From positions 1 to 61,866 of the forward strand of contig CACZZO010000019.1 in the NCBI GenBank assembly GCA_902785755.1: a stretch of DNA of 61,866 nucleotides, written 5' to 3'. Shown one piece after another: positions 1-8,820 of this stretch (the first letter of the stretch is position 1; every line of letters begins with the position of its first letter). This DNA comes from an uncultured Bacteroidia bacterium (GTDB lineage: Bacteria > Bacteroidota > Bacteroidia > Bacteroidales > F082). The translations under genes were made by a program, and so were the position numbers. The notes under the pieces are model-generated. The model had not been told where the DNA came from and did no database searches. It was given only the letters and a program-made list of their open reading frames with translations.

Positions 1-9
1 AAGCGGGTG

Positions 10-17
10 CAAAAGTA
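10..17 (-). promoter_or_regulatory. Promoter -7 element for a gene beyond the left edge
   Basis: Read on the minus strand this is TACTTTTG, a match to the Bacteroidota -7 consensus TAnnTTTG. It points out of the window to the left, so a divergently transcribed gene probably starts just outside. Bases 18-197 otherwise show no gene. Confidence 0.5.
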
Positions 18-197
18 CAACCTTTTCCCATTCCCGCAATGACTTTTTCCAAAAATATTTCATCAAATCACACATGTTGCTGATTGTCAAGAAGAAAAAT
101 TTTAAATAAAGCAAAAAAGAAGGAATCGGCACACCTATATTATATTATACGGCACATTTTTTCCGAAAAAACAAAGCCTTTGTTCCCATAAAAACGC

Positions 198-205
198 TAT
201 TTTTG
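198..205 (+). promoter_or_regulatory. Promoter -7 element of the 223 gene
   Basis: TATTTTTG matches the Bacteroidota -7 consensus TAnnTTTG and lies 17 bp before the start codon. A TTTG at 179-182 is a possible -33 element, although the spacing is slightly short. Confidence 0.55.
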
Positions 206-222
206 CCGCAAATAATGCCGAG

Positions 223-2514
223 ATGAAGCCTTATACCAGAATCGTTTTGCTATGCGTAACCCTGTTTGCCTTCCATTTTGCGAAGGCGCAAAACTATTCC
301 ATCGACTTTGAAACCGATGATGCTTGGTCGGCACCTTGGTTCAATGTCTATCAAATCATTCCAGATGATAACTCTCTGACAAACAACCATATTTGCCGCT
401 GCGATTCCATCCATGAGTACGGTTTCGGCTTCAGTATCCCTGCGGGAAGAGATTATCCAAGACAAAACATCCGCTGCCGTTTCGCTTTCGATTTCCGCAC
501 GCCCGACACACTCCAACTTCATGGCGCTTTGCTTGTGTTCAGCATCGACGAAGGCAACAAGCCCTATTGGAACGCCTACCCTCTTGCGGATTTCGAGTCG
601 GATTCAACGGGTTGGGCGCACGCGAGTTTCAGTCTCAACTTCCCTTTCGACTACATCGGCGAGGGGAAAATCAACTGCTACATTTGGAATAGGGGACATG
701 CGACCTTGTTTTTCGACAACGCCAATTTGGAAATTGAGGCCTATTCTCTCCCCAGTTATCAGCCTGAAATTGAGCAAAAAACCGATTCCACTTTCAATCC
801 ATTCGTGTGGCTTTCGCCCTATCTCATTCCAGTTGTGGAATACATCGATGCCAATGGCGACACCCTTTCCGACCCGTCGATAATCGAAACCAAATATGAC
901 GATGGTTGGGTTGTGAATTTTACGCAACTGCCTCACTCAGTGATTGCCACATTTGTTTACATCGAGACCACTTTCAAGGAAGACGTGAAGTTGCTCCGAT
1001 TGGCCTACCAATTGCCCTTGCCCGAAGGCAAACTCACCGTTTACCGCCGTAACCAACATATTGACACAGCCAATTTCCAAAGCAGTTATTATCTTGACAA
1101 AGAAGGTTTTAGCGTTCATAATAACGATTTCAACATCAGTGTCTATCACAATACGGGCATTTCCTCTTTGCAACTGAATACGGATGAGCGTGTAGCCTGT
1201 TTCAACATCGACTATTGGCGCGACCATCCGCTACTTCACTATCCCATGAGAAGCGATACCTCAGATTATTTTGAGGACATTTCGTATCGCGAAGTCCGCA
1301 AAGGCGAGGTGCTGAAAGGCAAAATCAAGGTTTTCAATAGGATGATTGACGATTTGCCTCGCCTCATGCCCATTTGGGACGGCTACCAATCGGCCTTCAT
1401 CTTCACCGAACACGCCGACTGGACGGATTTAAGGACTCATCGTGCTGTTCTCTTTGGAAATGAGCACATTACCAAGCCAGAAGATGCTGTCGGCGGTTTC
1501 TGTTATTTCGACATTCCCGTCACGAAGAGCGTGTTTTATTGGAATCCCGACAATGTGACCAACGAAACTGGCAGCAAAGGCCATTTCAACGGGCCTCAAG
1601 CCACTATCACGACCGACAAGGATTTCTTCAAGTTGCTGAAAACCATCAAGAAACAAGGTTTTGAAATCTGTCTTCATTCGCCCGAACAATATACGACCAT
1701 TCCTTCCGAATATCCAAAAGCCATGCGCTTCATGCAGCGGCAGTTCGACACAAAAAGCTGGATTGACCACGGCTATAACAACGGCTCCGACAAGAACCGT
1801 GAGGACTTGGTTTGCGACGGTCTTCTCCCCGATTCGCCATATTATTCCACCGACCTTTGGCGGAAAAACGGCGTGCGCTATCTTTGGAACGCCTATTACG
1901 AGGAAAACCGCATGGAAGATAAACTTTTTGACGGGCATTTCGTGCAGCCCTACGACGGCTTCGGCGATGCCCTGCCCAACCGACAAATCACCACTTTGCC
2001 CAATGGCGACAAGGACTTTCTGCTTTGGTCCACGCCATCGACTTTGGAGGTGAACGAAGACAAGAATTGGTACTATTTCTTCGATAGCATCCGACTACAA
2101 CAACTTGTAAACCAACACAATGTATTCATTACGCATGTCTATCCCGCGTGGACCGACCCGTGGCGCGGCTTTTGGCAATACAACGAAAACGGCTCCGTCG
2201 AGGCCATGCCCGGATTCAATTTCGCGCTGAGCCAGCTCGCCCGTTTCCGTGACGAAAAGAAAATCCTGCCGACCACCATCGAAAAATACCTCAACTATTA
2301 CGAGAAACTACAAAACCTTGATTATCTGATTCTTGACAACAAGACCATACAATTGACAAACCCAAGCGAAACCATTGAAGGCCTGACTTTGCTTTGCACC
2401 AAACCCATCGTCGTGGAAGGAAAAGTGATGGATTTCCGCAAGGTCGAGGAAGGTTATTTGGTGTGGTTCGACTTGAAGAAAAACGAAACCGTAACCATAA
2501 GATACAGAGAATGA
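223..2514 (+). CDS. Secreted protein with polysaccharide deacetylase-like C-terminal half
   Basis: The 763-residue protein starts with a clear signal peptide (hydrophobic core followed by FAKAQ), so it is exported. Residues 20-170 look like a beta-sandwich rich in aromatic residues. The second half resembles a NodB-type (polysaccharide deacetylase) barrel: FTEHAD near residue 392 could be the first metal motif and EICLHSPE near residue 480 the histidine motif, followed by a tract rich in W and Y. The substrate is unknown and metal-site assignment is by eye. It overlaps the next gene (purN) by 4 bp (ATGA), so the two are probably co-transcribed although functionally unrelated. A glycoside hydrolase-like fold is an alternative. 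Confidence 0.6.
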   Translation: MKPYTRIVLLCVTLFAFHFAKAQNYSIDFETDDAWSAPWFNVYQIIPDDNSLTNNHICRCDSIHEYGFGFSIPAGRDYPRQNIRCRFAFDFRTPDTLQLHGALLVFSIDEGNKPYWNAYPLADFESDSTGWAHASFSLNFPFDYIGEGKINCYIWNRGHATLFFDNANLEIEAYSLPSYQPEIEQKTDSTFNPFVWLSPYLIPVVEYIDANGDTLSDPSIIETKYDDGWVVNFTQLPHSVIATFVYIETTFKEDVKLLRLAYQLPLPEGKLTVYRRNQHIDTANFQSSYYLDKEGFSVHNNDFNISVYHNTGISSLQLNTDERVACFNIDYWRDHPLLHYPMRSDTSDYFEDISYREVRKGEVLKGKIKVFNRMIDDLPRLMPIWDGYQSAFIFTEHADWTDLRTHRAVLFGNEHITKPEDAVGGFCYFDIPVTKSVFYWNPDNVTNETGSKGHFNGPQATITTDKDFFKLLKTIKKQGFEICLHSPEQYTTIPSEYPKAMRFMQRQFDTKSWIDHGYNNGSDKNREDLVCDGLLPDSPYYSTDLWRKNGVRYLWNAYYEENRMEDKLFDGHFVQPYDGFGDALPNRQITTLPNGDKDFLLWSTPSTLEVNEDKNWYYFFDSIRLQQLVNQHNVFITHVYPAWTDPWRGFWQYNENGSVEAMPGFNFALSQLARFRDEKKILPTTIEKYLNYYEKLQNLDYLILDNKTIQLTNPSETIEGLTLLCTKPIVVEGKVMDFRKVEEGYLVWFDLKKNETVTIRYRE

Positions 2515-3080
2515 AAAAGTTATCCATATTCGTCAGCGGCAACGGCACCAATTTGCAGCGCATTGCCGAATATTTTTTAGAGGACTGGGCTGTCAAAATC
2601 GAGAACGTGGTTTGCAACAACCCAAACGCATACGCCATCGAGCGATCCAAGAAATTGGATATCCCGGTGCGAATGATCACCAAACAGGACTTCAACAGCG
2701 AGGCTTTCATCAAGGAGTTGCAAGACCTTGGCATTGACTTGATTGTACTGGCTGGTTTCCTTTGGAAGTTGCCGGAAAATTTAGTCAAAGCCTTCCCGAA
2801 AAAGATTGTTAACATCCACCCTGCCCTGCTGCCCAAATATGGCGGCAAAGGGTTTTACGGAGAGCATGTACACGAGGCAGTTGTGGCGGCCAAGGAAACC
2901 CAATCGGGCATTACCGTCCACTATGTCAATGAGTTGTACGACAGCGGCGAAATCATCCTGCAAGCCCGCGTCAGTTTGGACGAAAACGAAACACCCGACT
3001 CTTTGGCGGCCAAAATCCACCAGCTGGAGCAGGCGTATTTCCCTGTGGCGATTGAGCAGGTGTTGTTGTCGCAAAACTGA
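2511..3080 (+). CDS. purN: Phosphoribosylglycinamide formyltransferase (GART)
   Basis: This 189-residue protein matches PurN, which transfers the formyl group of 10-formyl-tetrahydrofolate to glycinamide ribonucleotide in purine synthesis. The catalytic triad of the family is visible: N101 and H103 in NIHPALLP and D144 in YDSGEIILQ. The N-terminal SGNGTNLQ is the phosphate-binding loop. The start at 2511 is chosen because it gives the canonical N-terminus MKKLSIFVSG and an ATGA overlap with the upstream gene; a longer open frame from 2394 would add a non-homologous extension lying inside that gene. Length is normal for the short bacterial enzyme. Confidence 0.95.
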   Translation: MKKLSIFVSGNGTNLQRIAEYFLEDWAVKIENVVCNNPNAYAIERSKKLDIPVRMITKQDFNSEAFIKELQDLGIDLIVLAGFLWKLPENLVKAFPKKIVNIHPALLPKYGGKGFYGEHVHEAVVAAKETQSGITVHYVNELYDSGEIILQARVSLDENETPDSLAAKIHQLEQAYFPVAIEQVLLSQN

Positions 3081-3105
3081 CCATTCTTCTTGCTCTTTCC
3101 TCTAT

Positions 3106-4754
3106 TCAAAACCCAATTTTCCGTCTTTCTTTCTGTTCAAGGCTTTCTCCGTCGCAATGTGCCATGAGGGTTTCCAACGAAGCGTTGCCGTGCAAGACGG
3201 TGTCGATGGCGTAATGTCGGGCGACGTTTTCAATTTGGCCGCCACTGAAGTCGTAACGCTCTGCCAAAACTTTAATGTCGGCCTCATAAAGCTCTGGAAG
3301 CATAGTGTGCCAGATTTGCATCCTAGCCTCCAGCGTGGGTTGTTGAACTTGATTTTGTAAAGGAAACGACGCTCGAAAGCCTTATCCATGTTTTGGGCAA
3401 GGTTGGTGGTGGCGATAAGGATACCATTGAGGTTTTCCATCTCCTGAAGGATGATGTTCTGGATGGAGTTCTCCATCTTCTCAACGGCGCGCTCTGCACC
3501 TTCTTGGCGTTTGCCAATGATGGCATCGGCTTCGTTGAAAAGCAAGATGGGCGCAATGGCGGCCTTTTCAACCTTCATGCAGTACTGGTCAAAGACATTT
3601 TTGATATTCTTTTCACTTTCGCCCACCCACATGCTCTTGATTTCCGAAACATCAACCTGCATAATGTCTCGTCCCATTTGACGAGCCAACTGCAAAACGG
3701 TTTCAGTCTTGCCCGTTCCTGGTGCGCCATAGAAAAGGCAGGTGAAGCCGCTGCGAAAACCTTTGTCTTTCAGTCGGCTACATACGTCTTTGTAGTGGTT
3801 TTCTTCCAAGAGTTGGCCCAAGTCTTTGATTTGTTCTGCTACGCATTGGTCGTAGAATAGTTGCTTGGATGTAATTGCTTCGTGGTGAATTAGATTATTG
3901 CGGTTGTTTTCAACGTTCAACATACTGATATTGAGTTCTGGCAGCAATACCAACTTTGCATTCCATGTCAAACGAAACGACTCTCGGTCAGCAAGGCCAT
4001 TGTCATTATTGTATTCAATCAATTTTGCAAATTGCAAGTCGCTGTCATTATTGTTGAGGAGTCTTTTTATAACATTCCACTGCGCTTTGCTGTCGAAAAA
4101 GAATTCGAGGTCACTGTATCTAATATCGTCATCATTGTTGTTGACATACAAGTGAGCGAACAAGACCAAAAGAGCCTCATCGATTTGACAAAAGCAATAG
4201 CTTTTCAACTTTTGGACAAATACCAAATGACGATTTTTCTCCAACAAATCCTGTATGCGATTCACAGCCAAATTTGTGCTCAACTCGTCGTTGTCACGCA
4301 TTTCCATAATTTCAGCAATCAGCCCGAAAAGTTCATCACAACTAAGACCCGAATAGTCTTTGGGTACGTATTTCTCATTACGTTTGAAGGCCTCAATCAC
4401 TTCCAATGGCACTCGGTAGGTTATCTCACGTTTGGAATGATTGCGACAGACCAGCCCACGGCATACCAATTCATCGACATCTGCCAAGAAACGGATGATT
4501 CGGGTAGTGCTACAATCGAGGTGACGAGAGAATTCGCTGACTCTAATCTTTGAATTGGTGCTGTTGTCAATAAAAAGAGCCATCATCACGCATTGCTCTT
4601 TGGAAAGTTCAAGATTGTCGGCAAGGTGTTTCAATGGGCGAGCAGCCTTTTTGTAAAACTCATCATTGAGACGAGATCCTTTAGAGAGTTCTACAACTTG
4701 CTCCACAGCGGATAGCAAATTCATTTTTCGGGTCGTTCTTTTCTTGGTTTCCAT
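3106..4754 (-). CDS. AAA ATPase, frameshifted near its 3' end
   Basis: A stand-alone AAA ATPase of about 550 residues. Residues 1-300 are helical with a winged-helix-like part. The AAA domain shows Walker A GAPGTGKTET (about residue 343), Walker B ILLFNEAD with Asn in place of the usual Asp, sensor 1 ATTN and arginine finger FERRF. Comparison with the paralog at 11347-12978 shows that the reading frame breaks around 3337: the frame continuing as MQIWHTML through RYDFSGGQ to RKIGF is the true C-terminus. One base appears to be missing in the string CAGCGTGGG (the complement should code for NNPTLEAR). It may be a real inactivating mutation or a sequence error. It is preceded by a copy of the WYL-type operator (4806-4828). 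Confidence 0.85.
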
Positions 4755-4790
4755 GACATTCCTTTCTTTTTTTGGTCAGTTTTCACGCTG

Positions 4791-4828
4791 CAAAGAAAAA
4801 AGAAGCCTGCGCTGAATTGTTGCACAGG
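4791..4828 (-). promoter_or_regulatory. Promoter with shared inverted-repeat operator (copy 1)
   Basis: On the minus strand the arms are TGTGCA and AGCGCA separated by 7 bp (ACAATTC), with outer CC/GG pairs extending the inverted repeat (4806-4828). A weak -7 element TTTCTTTG lies at 4791-4798. It drives the frameshifted AAA ATPase. This is one of nine such elements in the window. Confidence 0.6.
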
Positions 4829-4868
4829 TTTGAAAAAACGCATATTGAACAAGATGATAAAGAAAAAC

Positions 4869-5897
4869 CTATGAATTGACCAGATTTGTTAAGTTCTTGA
4901 TTTCTTCTATCAACTCTTTTATTATGGATTTATCATCATATCCATAATCTTTAAACAATTTTACGCCAATCCAAACATCAGAAGAATTATAACCAAATTG
5001 ATCGATTACATTTTTGTATTTGAAAGTGTTAGGATATTCAGTAATAGTGTATTTGTTTTTGTAGTCAACGTGTCGAATTCCAACATATCCAATCCCTTGA
5101 GTTGTAATCGTCAGAGCGATTTCATCGTTCAGTTTGAAACGGCAAGTTTTGGGTTTGGATTCGATTGTTTGATATGATGCTTTCAAAAAAACTTCCACTT
5201 CATCGTAAATATTTTGCTTAGAGAAAACGACTTTGGGAATAACGACAGAATCACAAGCGGGTGAAACCGTGTTTTGACAAAACGAATTGATCAGATACTG
5301 GCTTCGAGGTTGATTGCAACCTTGTCCCATTAAATACATAGGATGATAGAAATAATTACTTACAAAATCATTTTGAAGATAGTTTCCGTTCAGCTTTTCT
5401 TTGACAATTTTATAAATACGTTCTGCATTATCTCTAAAGCCTTTGTCTAAACCAAGTGCTCCCCAACCTATATAAACAGGAGCGATCAGTTGTTTAATGT
5501 CTGTTTCTGTTGTAATAGAAAAAGGAAATGTAGCTTGCTTTTGTTTTACATATGCCGACTCAACATTAGGGTCTCTGACATTCATCAAATTAAAAACTTG
5601 AATAACGCCGTTTAGATGAAGTGGACAGCCAGTAATCTGAGAATAATAAGTAGTAAACAATTTTTCGATACAACTCATGGTATTGTCAACACTAAAAGCA
5701 TACCATTTGTATTCATTCGAAAAATGGTTTAAATACATCAATGTTGCATCGTCTATTTCATTTTCCAATTTTTTTGAACTGCCAGGGTTTTTCATTACTA
5801 CACTGCCAAGAACACTCCAAGAGGAACCAAATTGAAGCAGTGTTCTCCACCGATATTCGATGTTGTCGAGGCATTCATAATGAGCATATACTTTCAT
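4869..5897 (-). CDS. DUF1643-like protein with unknown C-terminal domain
   Basis: The 342-residue protein has an N-terminal part that fits DUF1643: VMKNPGSS near residue 35 (the family's LNPS motif), DDATLMYL, then QVFNLMNVRDPN and VYIGWGALGL. The remaining 170 residues (FFYHP-type segment, then a beta-rich tail) I do not recognise. DUF1643 is an uncharacterised cytosolic family. It has its own -7 element on the minus strand (TACTTTTG, 5927-5934), and the small gene at 5951-6175 lies just upstream in the same direction. The base composition is AT-rich compared with the core genes, suggesting acquisition. Confidence 0.65.
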   Translation of the reverse strand: MKVYAHYECLDNIEYRWRTLLQFGSSWSVLGSVVMKNPGSSKKLENEIDDATLMYLNHFSNEYKWYAFSVDNTMSCIEKLFTTYYSQITGCPLHLNGVIQVFNLMNVRDPNVESAYVKQKQATFPFSITTETDIKQLIAPVYIGWGALGLDKGFRDNAERIYKIVKEKLNGNYLQNDFVSNYFYHPMYLMGQGCNQPRSQYLINSFCQNTVSPACDSVVIPKVVFSKQNIYDEVEVFLKASYQTIESKPKTCRFKLNDEIALTITTQGIGYVGIRHVDYKNKYTITEYPNTFKYKNVIDQFGYNSSDVWIGVKLFKDYGYDDKSIIKELIEEIKNLTNLVNS

Positions 5898-5926
5898 AGT
5901 ATAGATTTTATTTAATCTTTATTTTG

Positions 5927-5934
5927 CAAAAGTA
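5927..5934 (-). promoter_or_regulatory. Promoter -7 element of the DUF1643-like gene
   Basis: TACTTTTG on the minus strand, 29 bp before the start codon at 5897. It suggests that the gene can be expressed independently of the upstream small gene. Confidence 0.5.
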
Positions 5935-5950
5935 TGAAAATAGAAACGAG

Positions 5951-6175
5951 TCATCCAATCTTTTCGCACTCAAAATACGAATGACCTATTTTAGACTTGT
6001 CAAACTTAGTTGAATACTTTGTATTGAAAGCCTGTGCAATGGATTCTTGATATTTGGTCAAACCCAACGGAGGGGTCGTTGAAGATGTTGACATTTCGAT
6101 GAACATGCCTTTCACAAGATTTTTGTTTGTGCCCCAGTTCCAATTGCCTTTTGCTGAAATTTTCCAAAGTGCCAT
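5951..6175 (-). CDS. Small protein of unknown function (74 aa)
   Basis: I do not recognise this short basic protein. It starts with MALWKISAKGNW and contains KGMFIEMSTSS and KYSTKFDKSKIGHSYFECE. There is no signal peptide or membrane segment. The pattern (a short beta-strand start with a KGM motif, then a helix) recalls small proteins that accompany accessory genes in Bacteroidota. It lies downstream of the shared operator/promoter at 6238-6275 and upstream of the DUF1643-like gene, so the two may form one regulated unit. Confidence 0.6.
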   Translation of the reverse strand: MALWKISAKGNWNWGTNKNLVKGMFIEMSTSSTTPPLGLTKYQESIAQAFNTKYSTKFDKSKIGHSYFECEKIG

Positions 6176-6237
6176 TTTTTTACGATTTTAGTTAAACAAT
6201 CATTGTTGATTTCCTTGATTTGTTTTGTTTTTCGCTG

Positions 6238-6275
6238 CAAAAATAGCATCTATCTGTGCCAAATCGCAGCACAGG
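6238..6275 (-). promoter_or_regulatory. Promoter with shared inverted-repeat operator (copy 2)
   Basis: On the minus strand: arms TGTGCT and GGCACA separated by 7 bp (GCGATTT), then a -7 element TATTTTTG at 6238-6245, followed by GCAGC. It points toward the 74-residue gene. The same layout recurs at eight other places in the window. Confidence 0.7.
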
Positions 6276-6284
6276 CTAAATAAA

Positions 6285-7274
6285 TCAGTTCCTCTGATTA
6301 ATCAAATTCACCACCACCTTCACCATCACATCTTTTTCTTCAGGCTTGCTCTCGGCAATCATCAAGGTCAATGCGACCAAAGTGTTGTCGGCTATGCGCT
6401 TGCTGCCATCCTCGCGGTAGAGGATGCCGTTGTTGTTGAGGAACCAAAGGAACAGCGTGGCCGCAATACGTTTGTTTCCGTCGCTGAAAGAATGGTTCTT
6501 GGTGACCAAATAGAGCAACATAGCCGCTTTTTCCTCCACGCTGGGATAGAGGTCGTTGCCGCCAAAAGTTTGGTAAATTTGCCCGATGCTGCTCTTGAAG
6601 GAGTCGTCTTTCTCGTTGCCGAAAAGCGTGCTGCCGCCAAACTTCTCTCGCAAAGCGACTATGGCTTGAATGGCGTTGTCGTAAGTCGCCTGAAACTTCT
6701 CCTCTTGAGTGGTTTCTTTTACTCCAAGACGTTGATAATCATAGTCGTCAAGCGTGTCGAGGGCGTAGGTATAATCCACAACGATGTCAAACAGGGCTTG
6801 GTTTTCGTCGTTGTTCAGCAAGGGCTGGTTTTGCAACGTCCTACCCACCATTTGCACCAATTGCCGCAGTTCCCCGATTTGGTTTCTGCGAATCTTCTCG
6901 TTCACGGCATAGCCTTTCAGCAGATAGTCTTTCAACACTTTGTTGGCCCATTGGCGGAACTGCACACCGCGCTGGCTCTTCACGCGATAGCCTACGGAAG
7001 TTATTACTTCAAGGTTGAAATACTCGACATCGTGCGTTTGTGTTTTTCCTTCTATAGCGCCATGTTGAGTGGTAGTCGCAAATTTTGCGACTACCACTGA
7101 ACCTGACAATTCTTCCTTAAGAGCATTGTTGATATGTTTGCTGATGGTTTTGTAATCACGATCAAATAGAACTGCTATTTGATGGCGCGTTAGCCATAGC
7201 ATTTCATTCTCCATCCTGACATCAATGGCAGTCTGGCCGTTGTCGGTTTGGTATATGACGATTTGGTTTTCCAT
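6285..7274 (-). CDS. RhuM-type protein fused to a Fic/Doc domain
   Basis: A 329-residue fusion. The N-terminal half matches the virulence RhuM family (MLWLTRHQIAVLFDRD, then VEYFNLEVITSVGYRVKS and QFRQWANKVL), a winged-helix-like DNA-binding region. The C-terminal half has a complete Fic motif HSFSDGNKR (about residues 258-266), so AMP or phosphate transfer to a target protein is possible. ATG at 7274 is preferred over an upstream ATG because it begins MENQIVIYQ, the usual start of the family. The promoter carries the shared operator (7311-7329). Fic proteins of this type often behave as toxins; no separate antitoxin gene is evident next to it. Confidence 0.88.
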   Translation of the reverse strand: MENQIVIYQTDNGQTAIDVRMENEMLWLTRHQIAVLFDRDYKTISKHINNALKEELSGSVVVAKFATTTQHGAIEGKTQTHDVEYFNLEVITSVGYRVKSQRGVQFRQWANKVLKDYLLKGYAVNEKIRRNQIGELRQLVQMVGRTLQNQPLLNNDENQALFDIVVDYTYALDTLDDYDYQRLGVKETTQEEKFQATYDNAIQAIVALREKFGGSTLFGNEKDDSFKSSIGQIYQTFGGNDLYPSVEEKAAMLLYLVTKNHSFSDGNKRIAATLFLWFLNNNGILYREDGSKRIADNTLVALTLMIAESKPEEKDVMVKVVVNLINQRN

Positions 7275-7292
7275 GGGGTTGGTTTTATGCGG

Positions 7293-7329
7293 CAAAGATA
7301 ACAAAAAGATTGTGCCGAATCAATGCACA
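7293..7329 (-). promoter_or_regulatory. Promoter with shared inverted-repeat operator (copy 3)
   Basis: On the minus strand: TGTGCA, 7 bp (TTGATTC), CGGCACA arm, a 10-bp gap, then -7 element TATCTTTG at 7293-7300. It lies directly upstream of the RhuM-Fic gene. Confidence 0.7.
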
Positions 7330-7408
7330 GACTTGAAAAACTGTTTATTTATGTTGTTTTGGTTTTTTGAACGAACAGTTATGCACAAAAGAAAATGAAC
7401 CAACGCGA

Positions 7409-8536
7409 CTAAACCACCTGCTGCTTCAGCCAAGCCGCGAAAATCGGGTCTTGGATTTCGGTTTTGCCAGGCAGCACGTCAATCAAGTCGCGCTGCAACA
7501 TGGCCTTGCGCAGGTTCTTGATGTTGGCCGAAGTGCCCAATTCGTACTTGTCGAGGATGGTTTTCGAGGAGAAATTCTCCACGCCGTCCACCACGGCATG
7601 AAGGAAATTGATTTGCTTGGGTGTCAGCGAGTCAAGCAAGTTGCTGAACAACAGCCTCATCTGGTCGATGATGTTGGCGTGTGCGGTCGCAACAGTTTCA
7701 GCCGTGCAAGTGCCTTCGGTGCGCAGCCACACCTGATGCGACAGTTGCTGCACATAATAGGGATGCGCGTCCACCTTGCGGACGATTTCAGAAGCCAATT
7801 CCTTGGAAATCAACTTCCCCGTCTTCTTGAACTGACCTATTATATAAGGTATCCAGTCCGCTTCGGCGATTTTGTCGAGAAACATCAAGTCGCCGAACTT
7901 GTAGAAAGGCATTTCGTAGTTGCCGAAAATGTCGAGCAGCATGTGGCGCTTGCTTCCGTAGAGGCAATAGCACACCGAATTGTGCAACTGCCAGTGGGAG
8001 CGCAACTTACGCTGAAACGCCAGCGATTCGGCATAGTTGCCCACGTTTTGGAACTCGTCGATGCAGATGACGAATTTCTTGCCTTTTTCTTCCGCGATGC
8101 GCTGCGGCAGGTCGAGGATTTCGTCCTCGGAATACTGCACTTCCTTGAAATTGAGGCCGAAAGTCACTTCGTAGGACGAACTCCCTTCGCCAAGCGAAAT
8201 CTTCGGCCCTACCGAGCCGATGTGTTTCTTCATCAGCGCGACCCATTCGTCCAGCTTCGAGGCCGAGGCTTGCAGCACGGCATTGACGTAGGTTTTGTAG
8301 AATTGTTCCTCGGTGCGGCAGTTGAAAATGTCGATTCGAGCGGCATAAAAGCCTTTGTCTTTCTCAAGCATCTCCAAGGTTTTGTTCACGAGTGAGGTTT
8401 TCCCCCAGCGGCGCGGCGAGATGAGGGCTGTGTTCACCAAACTTTTGAAGTTGCCAAGCAATTGGGCTGTTTCTTTCTCTCTATCGATAAAGAACTCACT
8501 TTCAGCCATTTTGCCATAAATAAACGGACTTTCCAT
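7409..8536 (-). CDS. Archaeal-type AAA ATPase
   Basis: A 375-residue STAND/AAA-type ATPase of the archaeal ATPase family (PF01637 type). Walker A is PRRWGKTSL near residue 40 and Walker B FVICIDEFQN near residue 150, followed by a helical and winged-helix C-terminal region. Such proteins are common, often multicopy, accessory ATPases in Bacteroidales with unknown roles. The start at 8536 gives the standard N-terminus MESPFIYGKMAESEFFIDRE; the frame stays open upstream only because the 15-bp repeat array has no stop in that frame. A -7 element TATATTTG lies on the minus strand at about 8563-8570, between the repeats and the start. Confidence 0.85.
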   Translation of the reverse strand: MESPFIYGKMAESEFFIDREKETAQLLGNFKSLVNTALISPRRWGKTSLVNKTLEMLEKDKGFYAARIDIFNCRTEEQFYKTYVNAVLQASASKLDEWVALMKKHIGSVGPKISLGEGSSSYEVTFGLNFKEVQYSEDEILDLPQRIAEEKGKKFVICIDEFQNVGNYAESLAFQRKLRSHWQLHNSVCYCLYGSKRHMLLDIFGNYEMPFYKFGDLMFLDKIAEADWIPYIIGQFKKTGKLISKELASEIVRKVDAHPYYVQQLSHQVWLRTEGTCTAETVATAHANIIDQMRLLFSNLLDSLTPKQINFLHAVVDGVENFSSKTILDKYELGTSANIKNLRKAMLQRDLIDVLPGKTEIQDPIFAAWLKQQVV

Positions 8537-8578
8537 AGCGCAAATGATTAGTTTCACGCCGCAAATATAATCATTTGA

Positions 8579-8728
8579 TTTGAAATAGAACGATTTGAAA
8601 TGAAATAATTTGAAATATTTTGATTTGAAATCATTTGGTTTGAAATAAAACAATTTGAAATCGATTAGTTTGAAACCGATTAGTTTGAAATCATTTAATT
8701 TGAAATGGATTGATTTGAAACCATTTTA
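8579..8728. repeat. Tandem array of ten 15-bp repeats
   Basis: Ten consecutive units, each starting with TTTGAAAT (eight units) or TTTGAAAC (two units) followed by 7 variable bases, start every 15 bp from 8579 to 8714. The core is invariant while the 7-bp remainder drifts, which suggests selection on the core. The array sits between divergent genes, immediately upstream of the -7 element of the ATPase gene at 7409-8536. 15 bp is about one and a half helical turns, so successive cores face alternating sides of the DNA. It is not a CRISPR array: units are far too short. Confidence 0.9.
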
Positions 8729-8760
8729 TTTCATGGCATTTTTTTCATAAAAACTTTCAC

Positions 8761-8796
8761 TTTGCCTGGTTTTGGCAGAGTAAGGATGTTGTTTTG
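8761..8796 (+). promoter_or_regulatory. Promoter with shared inverted-repeat operator (copy 4)
   Basis: TTTGCC, 7 bp (TGGTTTT), GGCAGA at 8761-8779, then a weak -7 element TTGTTTTG at 8789-8796. It precedes the operon 8821-10128. The arms are of the TGCC/GGCA type, like copy 5. Confidence 0.55.
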
Positions 8797-8820
8797 CACC
8801 GAAATCAAAACAACACCGCT

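Noticed and set aside
8537..8653. N-terminal extension of the ATPase at 7409-8536
   Set aside because: The extra 39 residues (FKSND-like pentapeptides) come from the 15-bp DNA array and would include the promoter.
8579..8728. CRISPR array
   Set aside because: The repeat period is 15 bp with an 8-bp core, far below CRISPR repeat and spacer lengths, and no cas genes are present.
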